This document shows, piece after piece, positions 25,122-34,120 of a stretch of DNA of 64,000 nucleotides. A model generated the notes under the pieces. That model was given only the letters and a program-made list of their open reading frames with translations, had not been told where the DNA came from and made no database searches. The position numbers and the translations under genes are program-made. The stretch is from Phycisphaerae bacterium. Lineage in GTDB: Bacteria; Planctomycetota; Phycisphaerae; UBA1845. Location: the NCBI GenBank assembly GCA_029260215.1, contig JAJDDQ010000039.1, positions 112,313 to 176,312 of the forward strand, in the 5' to 3' direction. Numbering within the stretch: the first letter of the stretch is position 1; each line of letters opens with the position of its first letter.

Positions 25122-26858
25122 TTAGGAGCCGTAGGCGAGCTGGAACCATGCGAAGTCGTCGAAGGACACGTTCTGATCGCCGTCGAAGTCGTATGTTCGG
25201 CAGGCGGGTGTGACTTGGCCGATTGGGCCTGTGACGCAATCGAAGAAGCCCCCCACGTCTTCCAGATCGAGATCGTTGTCGCCGTCGCCATCGCCGAGCA
25301 GGCCGCCGAAAACGGGAAACGCGGCCGTCGGGCTTGTGCCGGTGTTGCCCGCGAAATCGGTCGCGGTCACCCAATACGAGACGCTGGAACCAGCGGCCAA
25401 CCCCGGAATCTCACCACGGTACAGATCGCCGCCGACCCAGGTCATGGGCAGGGTGTTCGGCTGTCCCGCGCCGACCGTGTAATGCAGGTACACGCCGCGA
25501 TCGAAAAAGTTGTTGTCCGAGGTGATGTTGTCCCGGATCGAAGCCTTGACCACATAGGGGCCTGCGGTGTTGTTCGTAGGCGACAGTGCGGTCATGTTCG
25601 GAAAGGTCGGCGGTGTTGTGTCCACCGCTCCGGTCTGGTTGATGTATATGCGGTTGCGGAAGGAGCCTGACTCGCCCTGGGCGGTGACAATGTCCACGCG
25701 GCCATCGCCGTTGACATCGCCGAATTCGATATCGAGCGACGAGTCCGAGATGACCGTGATGATGCCCGACTGTAGTGTGAATACGCCGCTGCCGTTGTTT
25801 TGGTAAATGCGTTCCCCACCGCTGCCCAGTCGCGCGATGGCGAAGTCCAAATCTCCGTCGGCGTCGTAGTCGAAGAAGTCGCCGTCGTTGTCGTCCTGAA
25901 ACGGGTTGACCGGAATCGCTGTGGCAGTGATGTCCGTGAACACGCCGCCGCCGTTGTTGCGGAAAATGCGGTCGTTGCTGCCGCGTACGACGAGCAGATC
26001 GAGGTCGCCGTCCCCGTCGATGTCGCCCGGGTCGATCGAATACGTGCCGCTGCCGTCCGAGGGGAGCCGGCCGGCGGTGACGTTGGTGTAGTTGCCCGAG
26101 CCGTCATTCTCCCACAACTGGCTGGCTGGATCGCGATGCACCATGACCAGATCGAGGTCGAGGTCGCCGTCCATGTCAAAGAAGTCACAATCGATGCTTT
26201 GCGAGACAGCCGACCCGGGCAGGCGTGCGGCTGTTTCATCGGTGAACACGCCGGTTCCGTCGTTGATGTAAAGGCGATCCACGCCCGCGCCAAACGGCGA
26301 CGATCCGGAGTTTGTGAAGATGATGTCCAGGTCGCCGTCGTCATCGACATCGCCGAAGTCCGCGTCCGATCCGCCGATGACGGCTGCGGGCAAGCGTGAG
26401 CCGGTTTCGTCCGCGAAAAAGCCGTTGCCGTCATTTATCAGCATGCGCGGTTGATTGTTAAACGCGTTGACGATCAGTAGGTCGAGGTCGCCGTCTGCGT
26501 CGATGTCGGCGAACTCCACATCGCGCGTGAACCCGGTAATGCCAGCCATCCGCGCGTCGGTGACGTCCGTGAAGACGCCGTTGCCGTCGTTGAGGTACAG
26601 GCGGTTTGTTTCCTGAAGCGACGGTGAGCCGAAACCCCGTCCGTTGGCGAACAGGATATCGAGGTCGCCGTCGCCGTCGATGTCCGCGAGATCGACCTGT
26701 TCGGAGTATTCAAGCGGTGAGGCTGCGGGCAGGCGAGCGTTCGTCTCGTTGACGAATTGCTGGGCGGTGGAAAATCGTGGTGAAACCGTGCAAAGCGCGA
26801 TCGCCGCTACCGTCGCTACGCGGAACATTGTGGGCCTTTGCCCAAGGCTAATATGCAT
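25122..26858 (-). CDS. Secreted FG-GAP/VCBS beta-propeller protein with dockerin-like C-terminus
   Basis: The product has 578 residues. The ATG at 26858 is used because AAGGA lies nine bases upstream; a second ATG at 26828 would give a shorter signal peptide (MFRVATVAAIALCTVSPRFS). Seven repeats of about 55-60 residues carry the calcium-binding core 'D.DGDGDLDI.. and NDG.G.FTD.T..RLP' (DLADIDGDGDLDILFANG, EFADIDADGDLDLLIVNA and so on), typical of an integrin-alpha-like propeller. A short Ig-like domain follows (VKASIRDNITSDNNFF). The last 60 residues have two Asp-rich loops (GDGDGDNDLDLEDVGGF; FDGDQNVSFDDFAWFQ). It is expected to be an extracellular adhesion or surface protein. Confidence 0.9.
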   Translation of the reverse strand: MHISLGQRPTMFRVATVAAIALCTVSPRFSTAQQFVNETNARLPAASPLEYSEQVDLADIDGDGDLDILFANGRGFGSPSLQETNRLYLNDGNGVFTDVTDARMAGITGFTRDVEFADIDADGDLDLLIVNAFNNQPRMLINDGNGFFADETGSRLPAAVIGGSDADFGDVDDDGDLDIIFTNSGSSPFGAGVDRLYINDGTGVFTDETAARLPGSAVSQSIDCDFFDMDGDLDLDLVMVHRDPASQLWENDGSGNYTNVTAGRLPSDGSGTYSIDPGDIDGDGDLDLLVVRGSNDRIFRNNGGGVFTDITATAIPVNPFQDDNDGDFFDYDADGDLDFAIARLGSGGERIYQNNGSGVFTLQSGIITVISDSSLDIEFGDVNGDGRVDIVTAQGESGSFRNRIYINQTGAVDTTPPTFPNMTALSPTNNTAGPYVVKASIRDNITSDNNFFDRGVYLHYTVGAGQPNTLPMTWVGGDLYRGEIPGLAAGSSVSYWVTATDFAGNTGTSPTAAFPVFGGLLGDGDGDNDLDLEDVGGFFDCVTGPIGQVTPACRTYDFDGDQNVSFDDFAWFQLAYGS

Positions 26859-27024
26859 TCTGAGTCCTTATTATCACTTTTGTGTCGGCCTTTCCCCGAG
26901 GCAGGCCCGATACCCGAATCGCCCATTCTAACGATTGCCGGCGTTCATTCCAAACATCGAGACGGGAATACACTTTCCATTGCTGCTTGCAATTTTGTGA
27001 CGGAGTCTTGCCGCCCGGATCGGA

Positions 27025-28569
27025 CTATTGGCTGAATGGTTCGACTGAGATGGACGGATCGTTCACGGGGCCTTGGATGCGGTAGGTGACGATTTTATCT
27101 GTGAGTTGGCCGAAGATTTTGCCGATCTTGCCCATCTTGGATTGCAATTTTTCGAGGGGGCCTGCGTTGACGCGCATGTCGAGCGTGCCGTTGTAGTAAA
27201 CCTGCCCGCGTGCGCGGGCTGTCAGCCAATCGGTTTCCACCTGCAATTGTTCGAAACTGACGGCTGACGATTGCAGCGCGAATTGTCCGGTTACGCGATG
27301 CTTCATCGATGGTTGAGCGAACTGAGCGTTCGGCTTGACCATGCGTACGAGTTCCTTCACGCCCGGAATGAAGGTGAGATTGCCCTCGTCGACGCGCAGA
27401 TTGCCCGAGCCGTCAATCGACGCAGGCCACGCCGACAAACGCCCGAACGCTTGCCCGCTCAAATAAGCCTTGCCGGCCAATTGGTTCGATTTGTCTGAAG
27501 ACGCTCGCTGGGCGCGATTGATCTGGATACCGTCGAATTCCCAGGTGGCGGTGATTGGCATCGGACCGTCGAGTCCTGCGTTGGCGCGACACGCGACGAC
27601 ACCGTCCATGATGTTCGCGTCGATTGCGACGGCCGCTGCGTGATCGGCGACCTTCGCGCTGACCGAGAGTTTTTCGAGCGGCAGGATGTAGTCGTCGGCT
27701 GATGCGAATGCGTCGGTCAGGACTGCATCGACGTTCAGTTCGGCGTTTTGGAATTCTTTCAACGGCACGCGACCCGAAACGTTTACCTTCAGCGCTCCGC
27801 GTACGTCGTGCTTGCGCAACAACGATTGAATAGCCGGTGGCATGGTCGCGTACCGGTCGGGGCCTATGTCGATGGAAGCGTCGATGGTTTTGATGTCGAG
27901 GACGGCGGTGTCGAGATTGATGCGCCCGTTGAAATCGACTCGACTCAACCCTTCGCGACCCAGTGCGCAGTCAAGCGTGTACCAGCCGGGTTCGTTGGGC
28001 GCGGGTGTTGTGTTCATGGCGAACTCGACGCCTTCGAGCACCATCGGATCGTTTCCGTCGGCGGGGTCGTAGATCATGCTGCCGTCGTTGACTTCAACAT
28101 GCCGCAGCACAAGGACGTCGCTCAAACGTCGCCCCTGCTCGATCGCCTCCGGGTCAGCGAGGGCTTTCGGTTTCACGAGGCCGTTCCATCCGACGAATCC
28201 CCCCCCTGCCGCTTTCTTGAAATACATCCGCAGGCCGTCGGCTTCGACCCGCTTGATCTGAATAGGTTTGGAAAGGCTTGGTATCTCGCCCAACTCGATC
28301 AGCAGTCGATCCGCGCCCAGGAATTCCTGGTTCTCGCGATTCATGGTCATCAGGGTAATTTCGACGGTGGTGGGGGCTTGGTAGTCCAGTGTTCCGAACG
28401 AGGCATCGCAGTTGAGGTGACTTTCGATGACGCCAGCGATCTGCGTGCCGATCCACCGTTCGATGGCCGACTCCTCTTGCCGGCCGGTCCATGCGTACAG
28501 GGCGAATGCACCAGCCGCTGCGGCGACGAGTGTGCCCCCGATCAACATTGTCTTTTTTTGTTTAATCAT
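27025..28569 (-). CDS. AsmA/TamB-like inner-membrane protein
   Basis: The product has 514 residues with one N-terminal membrane anchor (TMLIGGTLVAAAAGAFALYA). The remainder is beta-rich with the AsmA pattern: 'V.vdG....' and repeated 'L.l..G.l.....v...G...L...' segments (RVEADGLRMYFKKAAGG, VLRHVEVNDGSMIYDP, LKVNVSGRVPLKEFQNAELN), ending in a barrel-like C-terminus (LDMRVNAGPLEKLQSKMG). AsmA-like proteins bridge inner and outer membranes and are linked to lipid transport. The family call rests on fold-level similarity. It is divergent from the M16 protease. Confidence 0.7.
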   Translation of the reverse strand: MIKQKKTMLIGGTLVAAAAGAFALYAWTGRQEESAIERWIGTQIAGVIESHLNCDASFGTLDYQAPTTVEITLMTMNRENQEFLGADRLLIELGEIPSLSKPIQIKRVEADGLRMYFKKAAGGGFVGWNGLVKPKALADPEAIEQGRRLSDVLVLRHVEVNDGSMIYDPADGNDPMVLEGVEFAMNTTPAPNEPGWYTLDCALGREGLSRVDFNGRINLDTAVLDIKTIDASIDIGPDRYATMPPAIQSLLRKHDVRGALKVNVSGRVPLKEFQNAELNVDAVLTDAFASADDYILPLEKLSVSAKVADHAAAVAIDANIMDGVVACRANAGLDGPMPITATWEFDGIQINRAQRASSDKSNQLAGKAYLSGQAFGRLSAWPASIDGSGNLRVDEGNLTFIPGVKELVRMVKPNAQFAQPSMKHRVTGQFALQSSAVSFEQLQVETDWLTARARGQVYYNGTLDMRVNAGPLEKLQSKMGKIGKIFGQLTDKIVTYRIQGPVNDPSISVEPFSQ

Positions 28570-28712
28570 GTCTGCCCACCCGCGAAATCCGTATTCTGAA
28601 TAGGAATGCCCAGCATGAGCGCGTTTGGGTCGTTTTGCAACACCGGAGCGAGTCGGGTACTTTTATCGGTTCGGTGCTACCAGTGTTTCGACAGTCACCA
28701 GGGAATCCAAAA

Positions 28713-31580
28713 ATGATTACAAGTAGAATGCGTTCGTGTCACCTTATTGTCGCAAGCCTTGTTTTGGCTTTACCGGCATCTCAACTCCTTGCGAAGCCGC
28801 TGCCGAGCGATTCGCGTGTGCTCAAGGGGAAAATGGAAAACGGCGTCAAGTGGATGTACCGCCAGCACGACAACCCGCCGGGCAAAATGGCGTTGATGAT
28901 TCACATCGACACCGGTTCACTGAACGAGAAAGACTCGCAGCGAGGGTTGGCACACTTTCTCGAGCACATGTGTTTCAACGGGACGGAGAACTTCGCCCCC
29001 GGCGAGTTGATCCCGTACTTCGAGAGCATCGGCATGGAGTTCGGCGCGGACCTCAACGCCTTCACCAGCTTCGATCAGACAGCCTATATGCTCTTCACGC
29101 CCGATACTGAAGAGGCTCAGATTGACAAGGCGCTCATGGTGCTGAGTGACTACGCGTTTCGCGCGACGCTGCCGATCGAAGAGATCAACAAGGAACGCGG
29201 CGTTGTGCTGGAAGAAGCCCGCCGCGGCAAGAGCGCATTCCAGCGCATTCGCGACAAGCTTTGGCCTGAGCTGTTCGAGAACACACGCTTCGCGGTACGT
29301 CTGCCGATCGGCGATGAAGACGTGATCGCCAACGCGTCGCGCGAAGAGTTCGTTGATTACTATCAGACCTGGTATCGCCCGGAGAACACGACCGTTGTGC
29401 TCGTCGGCGATGCGGAGGCTGACCGAATCGTGCCGCTGATCAAAAAGTGGTTCGGCAAAGCCAAGGGCAAAGGCAAAACCCGCCCGCAGAAGGGGCCTGA
29501 ATTCAAGCCGTTTACGAAACAGCGTGCCATGGTCGTGACGGACCCCGAGATGGCTATGTGCTCCGTGCAAATGACCGACATTCGCTCAGGCCGACCGCCC
29601 ACAACAACGTACGAGCAGGCCCGCGTGCAGCTTACCGAGTACTTCGGCAGTTGGATCATTGGCCGGCGGTACGACGAACTGGTCAACAAAGGCGAAGCCG
29701 CTTTCCGCGGAGCGGGTGCGAGCGTGTCCGATTTCTTCCACGACGCGATGCTCGTCAGCGGTTCCGCCAGCGGCGAGCCTCAGGATTGGTCCAAAATGCT
29801 CGAGCAGTTGATTGTCGAGATAAGCCGAGCGCGCGAACATGGTTTTTCGCAGCGGGAATTGTCGCTCGCCAAAGAAGCGATCATTGCGTCGGCTGAGCGC
29901 GGCGTGCGCACCGAGCCGACACGCAACGCGCGGGGCATCGTTCAGGGTATTGTCCGTACGGTCAACGGCCACGAACCCTACTCGTCCGCCCAGCAGGACT
30001 TGGACGTCTACAACGAATTGCTTCCGAAAATCACGCTTACCGACGTGAACGAAGCCTTCACCAGGAATTTTACGCCCGGAAAATTCGCCTACATCATTCA
30101 GGCACCCGACAAGGACGGCGTAGTCGTTCCGGCGCGTGAGGAAGTGTTGGCCGCTGCACGGGCTGCCTGGTCGCGCAAGACAAAGCCGCTCGAAACGACC
30201 GACGCACCGACCGAACTTCTCGCCAAGCTGCCCATGCCGGGCAAGACGATTGACAAGTCGGAATTCGAGCCGCTGGAAGTCACCAACGCCTGGCTGTCCA
30301 ACGGTGTGCGCGTGCATCACCGGTTCATGGACTACAAGAAAGACAGCGTCATGATCAGTATCTCGCTGGCCGGCGGGACGATCGAGGAGACCGCCGACAA
30401 CGTCGGCATCACGCAGGTGGCTTCACTGGCCTTTCAGGAAGCAGCCACAAGCCGGCTGACCTCGACCAACATTCGCGACATCATGACGGGCAAGAACATC
30501 GGTGTTCGCGGAGGCGGCCGCGAGGATGCGTTTACCATCAGTGTCAGCGGCTCGCCCGAAGACCTGGAAATTGGCTTGCAGAAGGCGTACGCGCTGCTGA
30601 CCGACGGGAAGATCGAGGAGTCTGCCTTCGACAACTGGAAGCTGCGTATGCTTCAGCAGATCGAGATGATGGATCGCAACCCGAGCATGATGGCGTTCAA
30701 AGCCATGCACGAAATGCTGACCGGCGGCGACACGCGTACACCGTTCCTGACCAAAGAAAACATTGAATCATTGAAGCTCGCGGACGCCCAACTGTGGCTC
30801 AATCGTCTGTGCAAGACCGCTCCGATCGAGGTGGCGGTCGTTGGTGAAATGAAGCTGGACGCTGTGATGCCGTTGATCGAGAAGTACATCGGCTCACTGC
30901 CCAAGCGTGAGCGGTCCGCCAAGTATCTCGACGGCCTGCGCAAGCTCGCCAGACCGACCGGTCCGCTGTCGCGGCACATCACGGTGGACACAGTTACGCC
31001 GCAGGCGATGGCCATCGCGGGCTTTGTCGGTTGCGAATCGCGGAACAGTGTTGATCGTCGCGCTTTGCAGATTGCGTCGCAGATTCTGACCAGCCGACTT
31101 GTGAAGCGCATTCGCGAGGAGTTGGGCATCGTCTATTCCATTCGTTGCGGCAGCAGCGCATCGAAGGCCTACGAGGATGCAGGGCGGTTCAGCGCCGGGG
31201 CATCGTGCGATCCGGAGAATGCGCCCAAGGTCATCGAGGAAGTTCACGCCATCTTCGCCGACTTCCGCGACAACGGCATGACCGACGAAGAACTGGAGAA
31301 CGCCAAGAAGCAAATCGCGAACAACCTGGACACCTCCATGCGTGAGCCGAGATTCTGGTGGAGCATCCTCGGAGATCTCGACTACCACCATCGCGACCTG
31401 GCTGACACCTACCGCGCGAAGGAGGCTTACGCCGCCTTCTCCAAGGACAAGGTTCACGGCGTATTCAAGAAGTACTACACGCCCGAGCGGACGTTCGGCG
31501 TGTCAGCCGTCCCCGCACCGCCCAAAACGCCGATAGACGCTCCGAACAAAGAAGGATCGACATCGCCGTCGCCTTCGTAG
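28713..31580 (+). CDS. M16 (insulinase/pitrilysin) family zinc peptidase, exported
   Basis: The product has 955 residues from the ATG at 28713 (AGGGA nine bases upstream). A signal peptide (RSCHLIVASLVLALPASQLL) is followed by the M16 peptidase domain with the inverted zinc motif HFLEHM near residue 77 and a third ligand Glu in the RGVVLEEARR helix. Four M16 half-domains are covered: two before and two after about residue 500. The C-terminal half lacks HxxEH, as expected for the inactive partner. An RIREELGIVYS motif near residue 800 matches the substrate-binding R/Y motif of the family. It probably degrades peptides in the periplasm. A strong terminator follows. Confidence 0.93.
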   Translation: MITSRMRSCHLIVASLVLALPASQLLAKPLPSDSRVLKGKMENGVKWMYRQHDNPPGKMALMIHIDTGSLNEKDSQRGLAHFLEHMCFNGTENFAPGELIPYFESIGMEFGADLNAFTSFDQTAYMLFTPDTEEAQIDKALMVLSDYAFRATLPIEEINKERGVVLEEARRGKSAFQRIRDKLWPELFENTRFAVRLPIGDEDVIANASREEFVDYYQTWYRPENTTVVLVGDAEADRIVPLIKKWFGKAKGKGKTRPQKGPEFKPFTKQRAMVVTDPEMAMCSVQMTDIRSGRPPTTTYEQARVQLTEYFGSWIIGRRYDELVNKGEAAFRGAGASVSDFFHDAMLVSGSASGEPQDWSKMLEQLIVEISRAREHGFSQRELSLAKEAIIASAERGVRTEPTRNARGIVQGIVRTVNGHEPYSSAQQDLDVYNELLPKITLTDVNEAFTRNFTPGKFAYIIQAPDKDGVVVPAREEVLAAARAAWSRKTKPLETTDAPTELLAKLPMPGKTIDKSEFEPLEVTNAWLSNGVRVHHRFMDYKKDSVMISISLAGGTIEETADNVGITQVASLAFQEAATSRLTSTNIRDIMTGKNIGVRGGGREDAFTISVSGSPEDLEIGLQKAYALLTDGKIEESAFDNWKLRMLQQIEMMDRNPSMMAFKAMHEMLTGGDTRTPFLTKENIESLKLADAQLWLNRLCKTAPIEVAVVGEMKLDAVMPLIEKYIGSLPKRERSAKYLDGLRKLARPTGPLSRHITVDTVTPQAMAIAGFVGCESRNSVDRRALQIASQILTSRLVKRIREELGIVYSIRCGSSASKAYEDAGRFSAGASCDPENAPKVIEEVHAIFADFRDNGMTDEELENAKKQIANNLDTSMREPRFWWSILGDLDYHHRDLADTYRAKEAYAAFSKDKVHGVFKKYYTPERTFGVSAVPAPPKTPIDAPNKEGSTSPSPS

Positions 31581-31610
31581 ACGGGCTGACTTTGGGTTGA
31601 AAAAACTTTT

Positions 31611-31650
31611 CGCGCCGGCGGGGCCATGCATGTGGTCCGCCGGCGCGTTT
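31611..31650 (+). terminator. Intrinsic terminator of the M16 peptidase gene
   Basis: A perfect 11-bp stem, CGCGCCGGCGG / CCGCCGGCGCG, has a 15-base loop and is followed by TTTCTC. A short A-run precedes the left arm, so it may also stop the convergent minus-strand transcript. Confidence 0.85.
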
Positions 31651-31672
31651 CTCTGCGCGGACCTCCGGGCGG

Positions 31673-32731
31673 TCACGTCTTCATCCGCACATCCGGGCCG
31701 AGAAAGGCCTGTACCTCATCCAGCGACGGCGTTCGCCCTTCGCTCAGCCAGGCGGCGGCGATGGGCCAGGCGTGCCATTGCGCGCATGGAAACGACTCAA
31801 CCATTCCGTCGATGACGATCCATATCTTGTGTTCGTTCGCGTCAATACAGACCGAGGATTGGTCAGCCGTGACGATCATCCCCTCTGTTCGCCGGCTCCA
31901 CACCGACGTTCGCCGCCGGATGAATCCACCCGGCACGACCCACCATCGCAGGTCGAGTCCAACGCCGAACAGCAAGTCAAACAAGGCCATCAGGATTAAG
32001 ATACCGCCGAAAATCCACTTAAACACGCTCGCCCCGGTAATGATGGAATACGCGATGTAGGGAAGCCACAGGTACCCCAGCCAAGGCCAAACCCGTCGCG
32101 CCACGTCGCGTAACGAAGTGCCGCGTGCTTCATGCTCGACGGATTGACGCTCGTATTCCGTCGCGCCCAGCTTGGACAGCGCGTTCAATTGCGCAATTTC
32201 GTTCAAATCAACCACGTCGCGCAAGACGTCAATGGGTTCAAATGAAATGTCCGTGACGGCGGGACGACACCAGGGTTCGACATAGCCTTCGGTCCTGAGA
32301 ATCAGCCGGTTCGGCGGCAGATTAAAAAGGAACCATTCGAGGTGTCGCTCACCTTTGAAACGCAGGGCGTATTCGAGCACCCGATGCGGAAGGCGGTCCG
32401 CCGCACGCCCGTCGCCCAGAATTGCTTCAAGACGCCGCCGTCTCAGCTTGTGCTTGCGGTTCAGCCAGCGTCGTTTCAGCGCCTGAAACGTAAAAATCCA
32501 AACGAAAAGACCGACGAACCCCGCCGACAACGCAACACCCATCTCGATTGCGGACGTCGTGCCGCTCTTGCCGATCATCACGAGCACTTTTTGGCAGAAA
32601 TAGAGCGCCAACCCAAACCACAGAAGGAATGAAATCGGCAGGCCGACCGCAAAAACCAGGAGGCTCACCACGCGGAACCATCGGCTCATGTGGCTGCGAT
32701 ACCTCAGCATGTAGACCGTTCTCGGCATCAT
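31673..32731 (-). CDS. Membrane protein of unknown function, paralogue A
   Basis: The product has 352 residues; two adjacent ATG codons (32731, 32728) could start it, and ATGs at 32710 and 32689 are also possible. There are two N-terminal membrane helices (about 18-42 and 62-85), a basic segment (KRRWLNRKHKLRRRRLEA), a soluble middle and a second helix pair (about 215-265). A C-terminal domain ends in AWLSEGRTPSLDEVQAFLGP. It is a tandem paralogue of the next gene (32774-33883): shared motifs are ISFEPID, GLD.RWWVVPGGFIRRRTS and the C-terminal segment. The family was not recognised. Confidence 0.75.
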   Translation of the reverse strand: MMPRTVYMLRYRSHMSRWFRVVSLLVFAVGLPISFLLWFGLALYFCQKVLVMIGKSGTTSAIEMGVALSAGFVGLFVWIFTFQALKRRWLNRKHKLRRRRLEAILGDGRAADRLPHRVLEYALRFKGERHLEWFLFNLPPNRLILRTEGYVEPWCRPAVTDISFEPIDVLRDVVDLNEIAQLNALSKLGATEYERQSVEHEARGTSLRDVARRVWPWLGYLWLPYIAYSIITGASVFKWIFGGILILMALFDLLFGVGLDLRWWVVPGGFIRRRTSVWSRRTEGMIVTADQSSVCIDANEHKIWIVIDGMVESFPCAQWHAWPIAAAWLSEGRTPSLDEVQAFLGPDVRMKT

Positions 32732-32773
32732 CTGATTTCGTCAGCCTCCCCTATCATGACCGCCCATCATTGG

Positions 32774-33883
32774 CTACCACGTTTTCATCCGCACGTCCGG
32801 CCCGAGAAAGGCATGCACCTCATCCAGCGATGGCGTTCGCCCTTCGCTCAGCCAGGCGGCGGCGATGGGCCAAGCGTACTCGTGTGCGTATTGAAAGCGT
32901 GTAGCCTTGCCGTCGATGACGACCCATCCCAAGTCCGCCGTTGCGTCAAGATAGACGGGGGACTGCTCGGCTGTCACAAGCGTTCCCTCCGTTCGCCGCG
33001 TCCAAAGTGACGTACGCCGCCGGATGAACCCACCAGGCACGACCCACCAACGTTCATCAAGCCCGACTCCGAAGATCAGCCAACCCAGGATCATCAGAAT
33101 CAAACCGAAACCGAAAATCCAGGCGGACTCGCTCGATCCCATCACCGTGTTGTAGCCAAAGTATGGAACCCACAGGATTCCCAGAAAACGCAAAAGGCCT
33201 GACGCGAAGCCACCAACTGAACCACCTTCCGACTCATCTTCAACGGTTTGGCGATCGAATTCAGCCTCGCCCACCTTGGCAATCAAGGTCAATCTCGCAA
33301 TCTCGTACAATTCTTTGGCGTCGCGCGCGATATCAATAGGCTCAAATGAAATGTTGATTGCAATCGGAAACGACGGTGACGATCTCGGCGGGCCGTTGAC
33401 CAGGATAAATGTTCCTGGCGGCAGGCGTTCCAACGCCTTGGCCAGCGCTCTCTTCCTGCGGTTCCTGCTGAGCAGTTCGTACTCCACGAACCGGTGTGGC
33501 AGACGTTCGATTGCTGCATCGGCTTGGAGCGCACGCTTCAGTCTTGCGGTTCGGCGTCTCCGCTGTTTCTTCAGGCGCGCGGGAATTCGCCGCGATATCC
33601 AAACGCACCAGACTGCCACACCGGCGAAGCCAATGAAAATTGGGATTGTGTACGCACTGGAGGGTGGGTCAGGCTTCCCGGCGTAGCGCAGCAGGACTGG
33701 AATCATGGCTATCTGGAACGCCGCGATCCACGAGAGTACGATGCCAACGCCGAGTACCAAGAGTTCACGGTAGCTCAGATTCTCGCTCGGAATCCAAATC
33801 GCGAATACCCGTCGCCCGCCCCGATTTTGCTCCGTCGTTTTCCGCACAGAAACAATCGTCTCCGTCGCAGGCGGGTTGTACAA
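32774..33883 (-). CDS. Membrane protein of unknown function, paralogue B
   Basis: The open frame gives up to 369 residues, but its first codon is TTG without a clear ribosome binding site; a GTG about 12 codons later is an alternative, so the start is uncertain. The layout is the same as the neighbouring paralogue: two N-terminal helices, a basic stretch (ARLKKQRRRRTARLKRALQA), ISFEPIDIARD, another helix pair, VGLDERWWVVPGGFIRRRTS and a C-terminus ending EGRTPSLDEVHAFLGPDVRM. The 3' 100 bases are nearly identical to those of paralogue A, while the rest has diverged. This indicates a tandem duplication with late homogenisation of the end or strong constraint there. Confidence 0.75.
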   Translation of the reverse strand: MYNPPATETIVSVRKTTEQNRGGRRVFAIWIPSENLSYRELLVLGVGIVLSWIAAFQIAMIPVLLRYAGKPDPPSSAYTIPIFIGFAGVAVWCVWISRRIPARLKKQRRRRTARLKRALQADAAIERLPHRFVEYELLSRNRRKRALAKALERLPPGTFILVNGPPRSSPSFPIAINISFEPIDIARDAKELYEIARLTLIAKVGEAEFDRQTVEDESEGGSVGGFASGLLRFLGILWVPYFGYNTVMGSSESAWIFGFGLILMILGWLIFGVGLDERWWVVPGGFIRRRTSLWTRRTEGTLVTAEQSPVYLDATADLGWVVIDGKATRFQYAHEYAWPIAAAWLSEGRTPSLDEVHAFLGPDVRMKTW

Positions 33884-34000
33884 AAATCAGCGTTAGGAAA
33901 ACCGCGTCGGCCAAGATATCCCGATAACGCCCGCATCCGACCATCACCGCCACCGCCACGGCCGCTTCCACCATCGCTGCCTCTACAAAGGTTACCTGAC

Positions 34001-34095
34001 TTCCTTCCCCCCTTGCAAAGGGGGGATTGAGGGGGGTTCTTCGAAAGCCAGGAGACCTCCCCCAGCCCCTCCTTGTGAAGGAGGGGAGCAGGAAC
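34001..34095. repeat. Interspersed G/C-run repeat with nested hairpins
   Basis: Complementary runs pair as CCCCCCTT-GCAA-AGGGGGG (about 34007-34025) and CCCCTCCTT-GTG-AAGGAGGGG (about 34066-34086), with related G- and C-runs between them. A shorter sequence of the same style is at 61935-61975. It lies just downstream of the topoisomerase VI-like gene, where it may also end transcription. Confidence 0.65.
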
Positions 34096-34120
34096 CCGAA
34101 CGACATTCCCGGAAGCCGCG

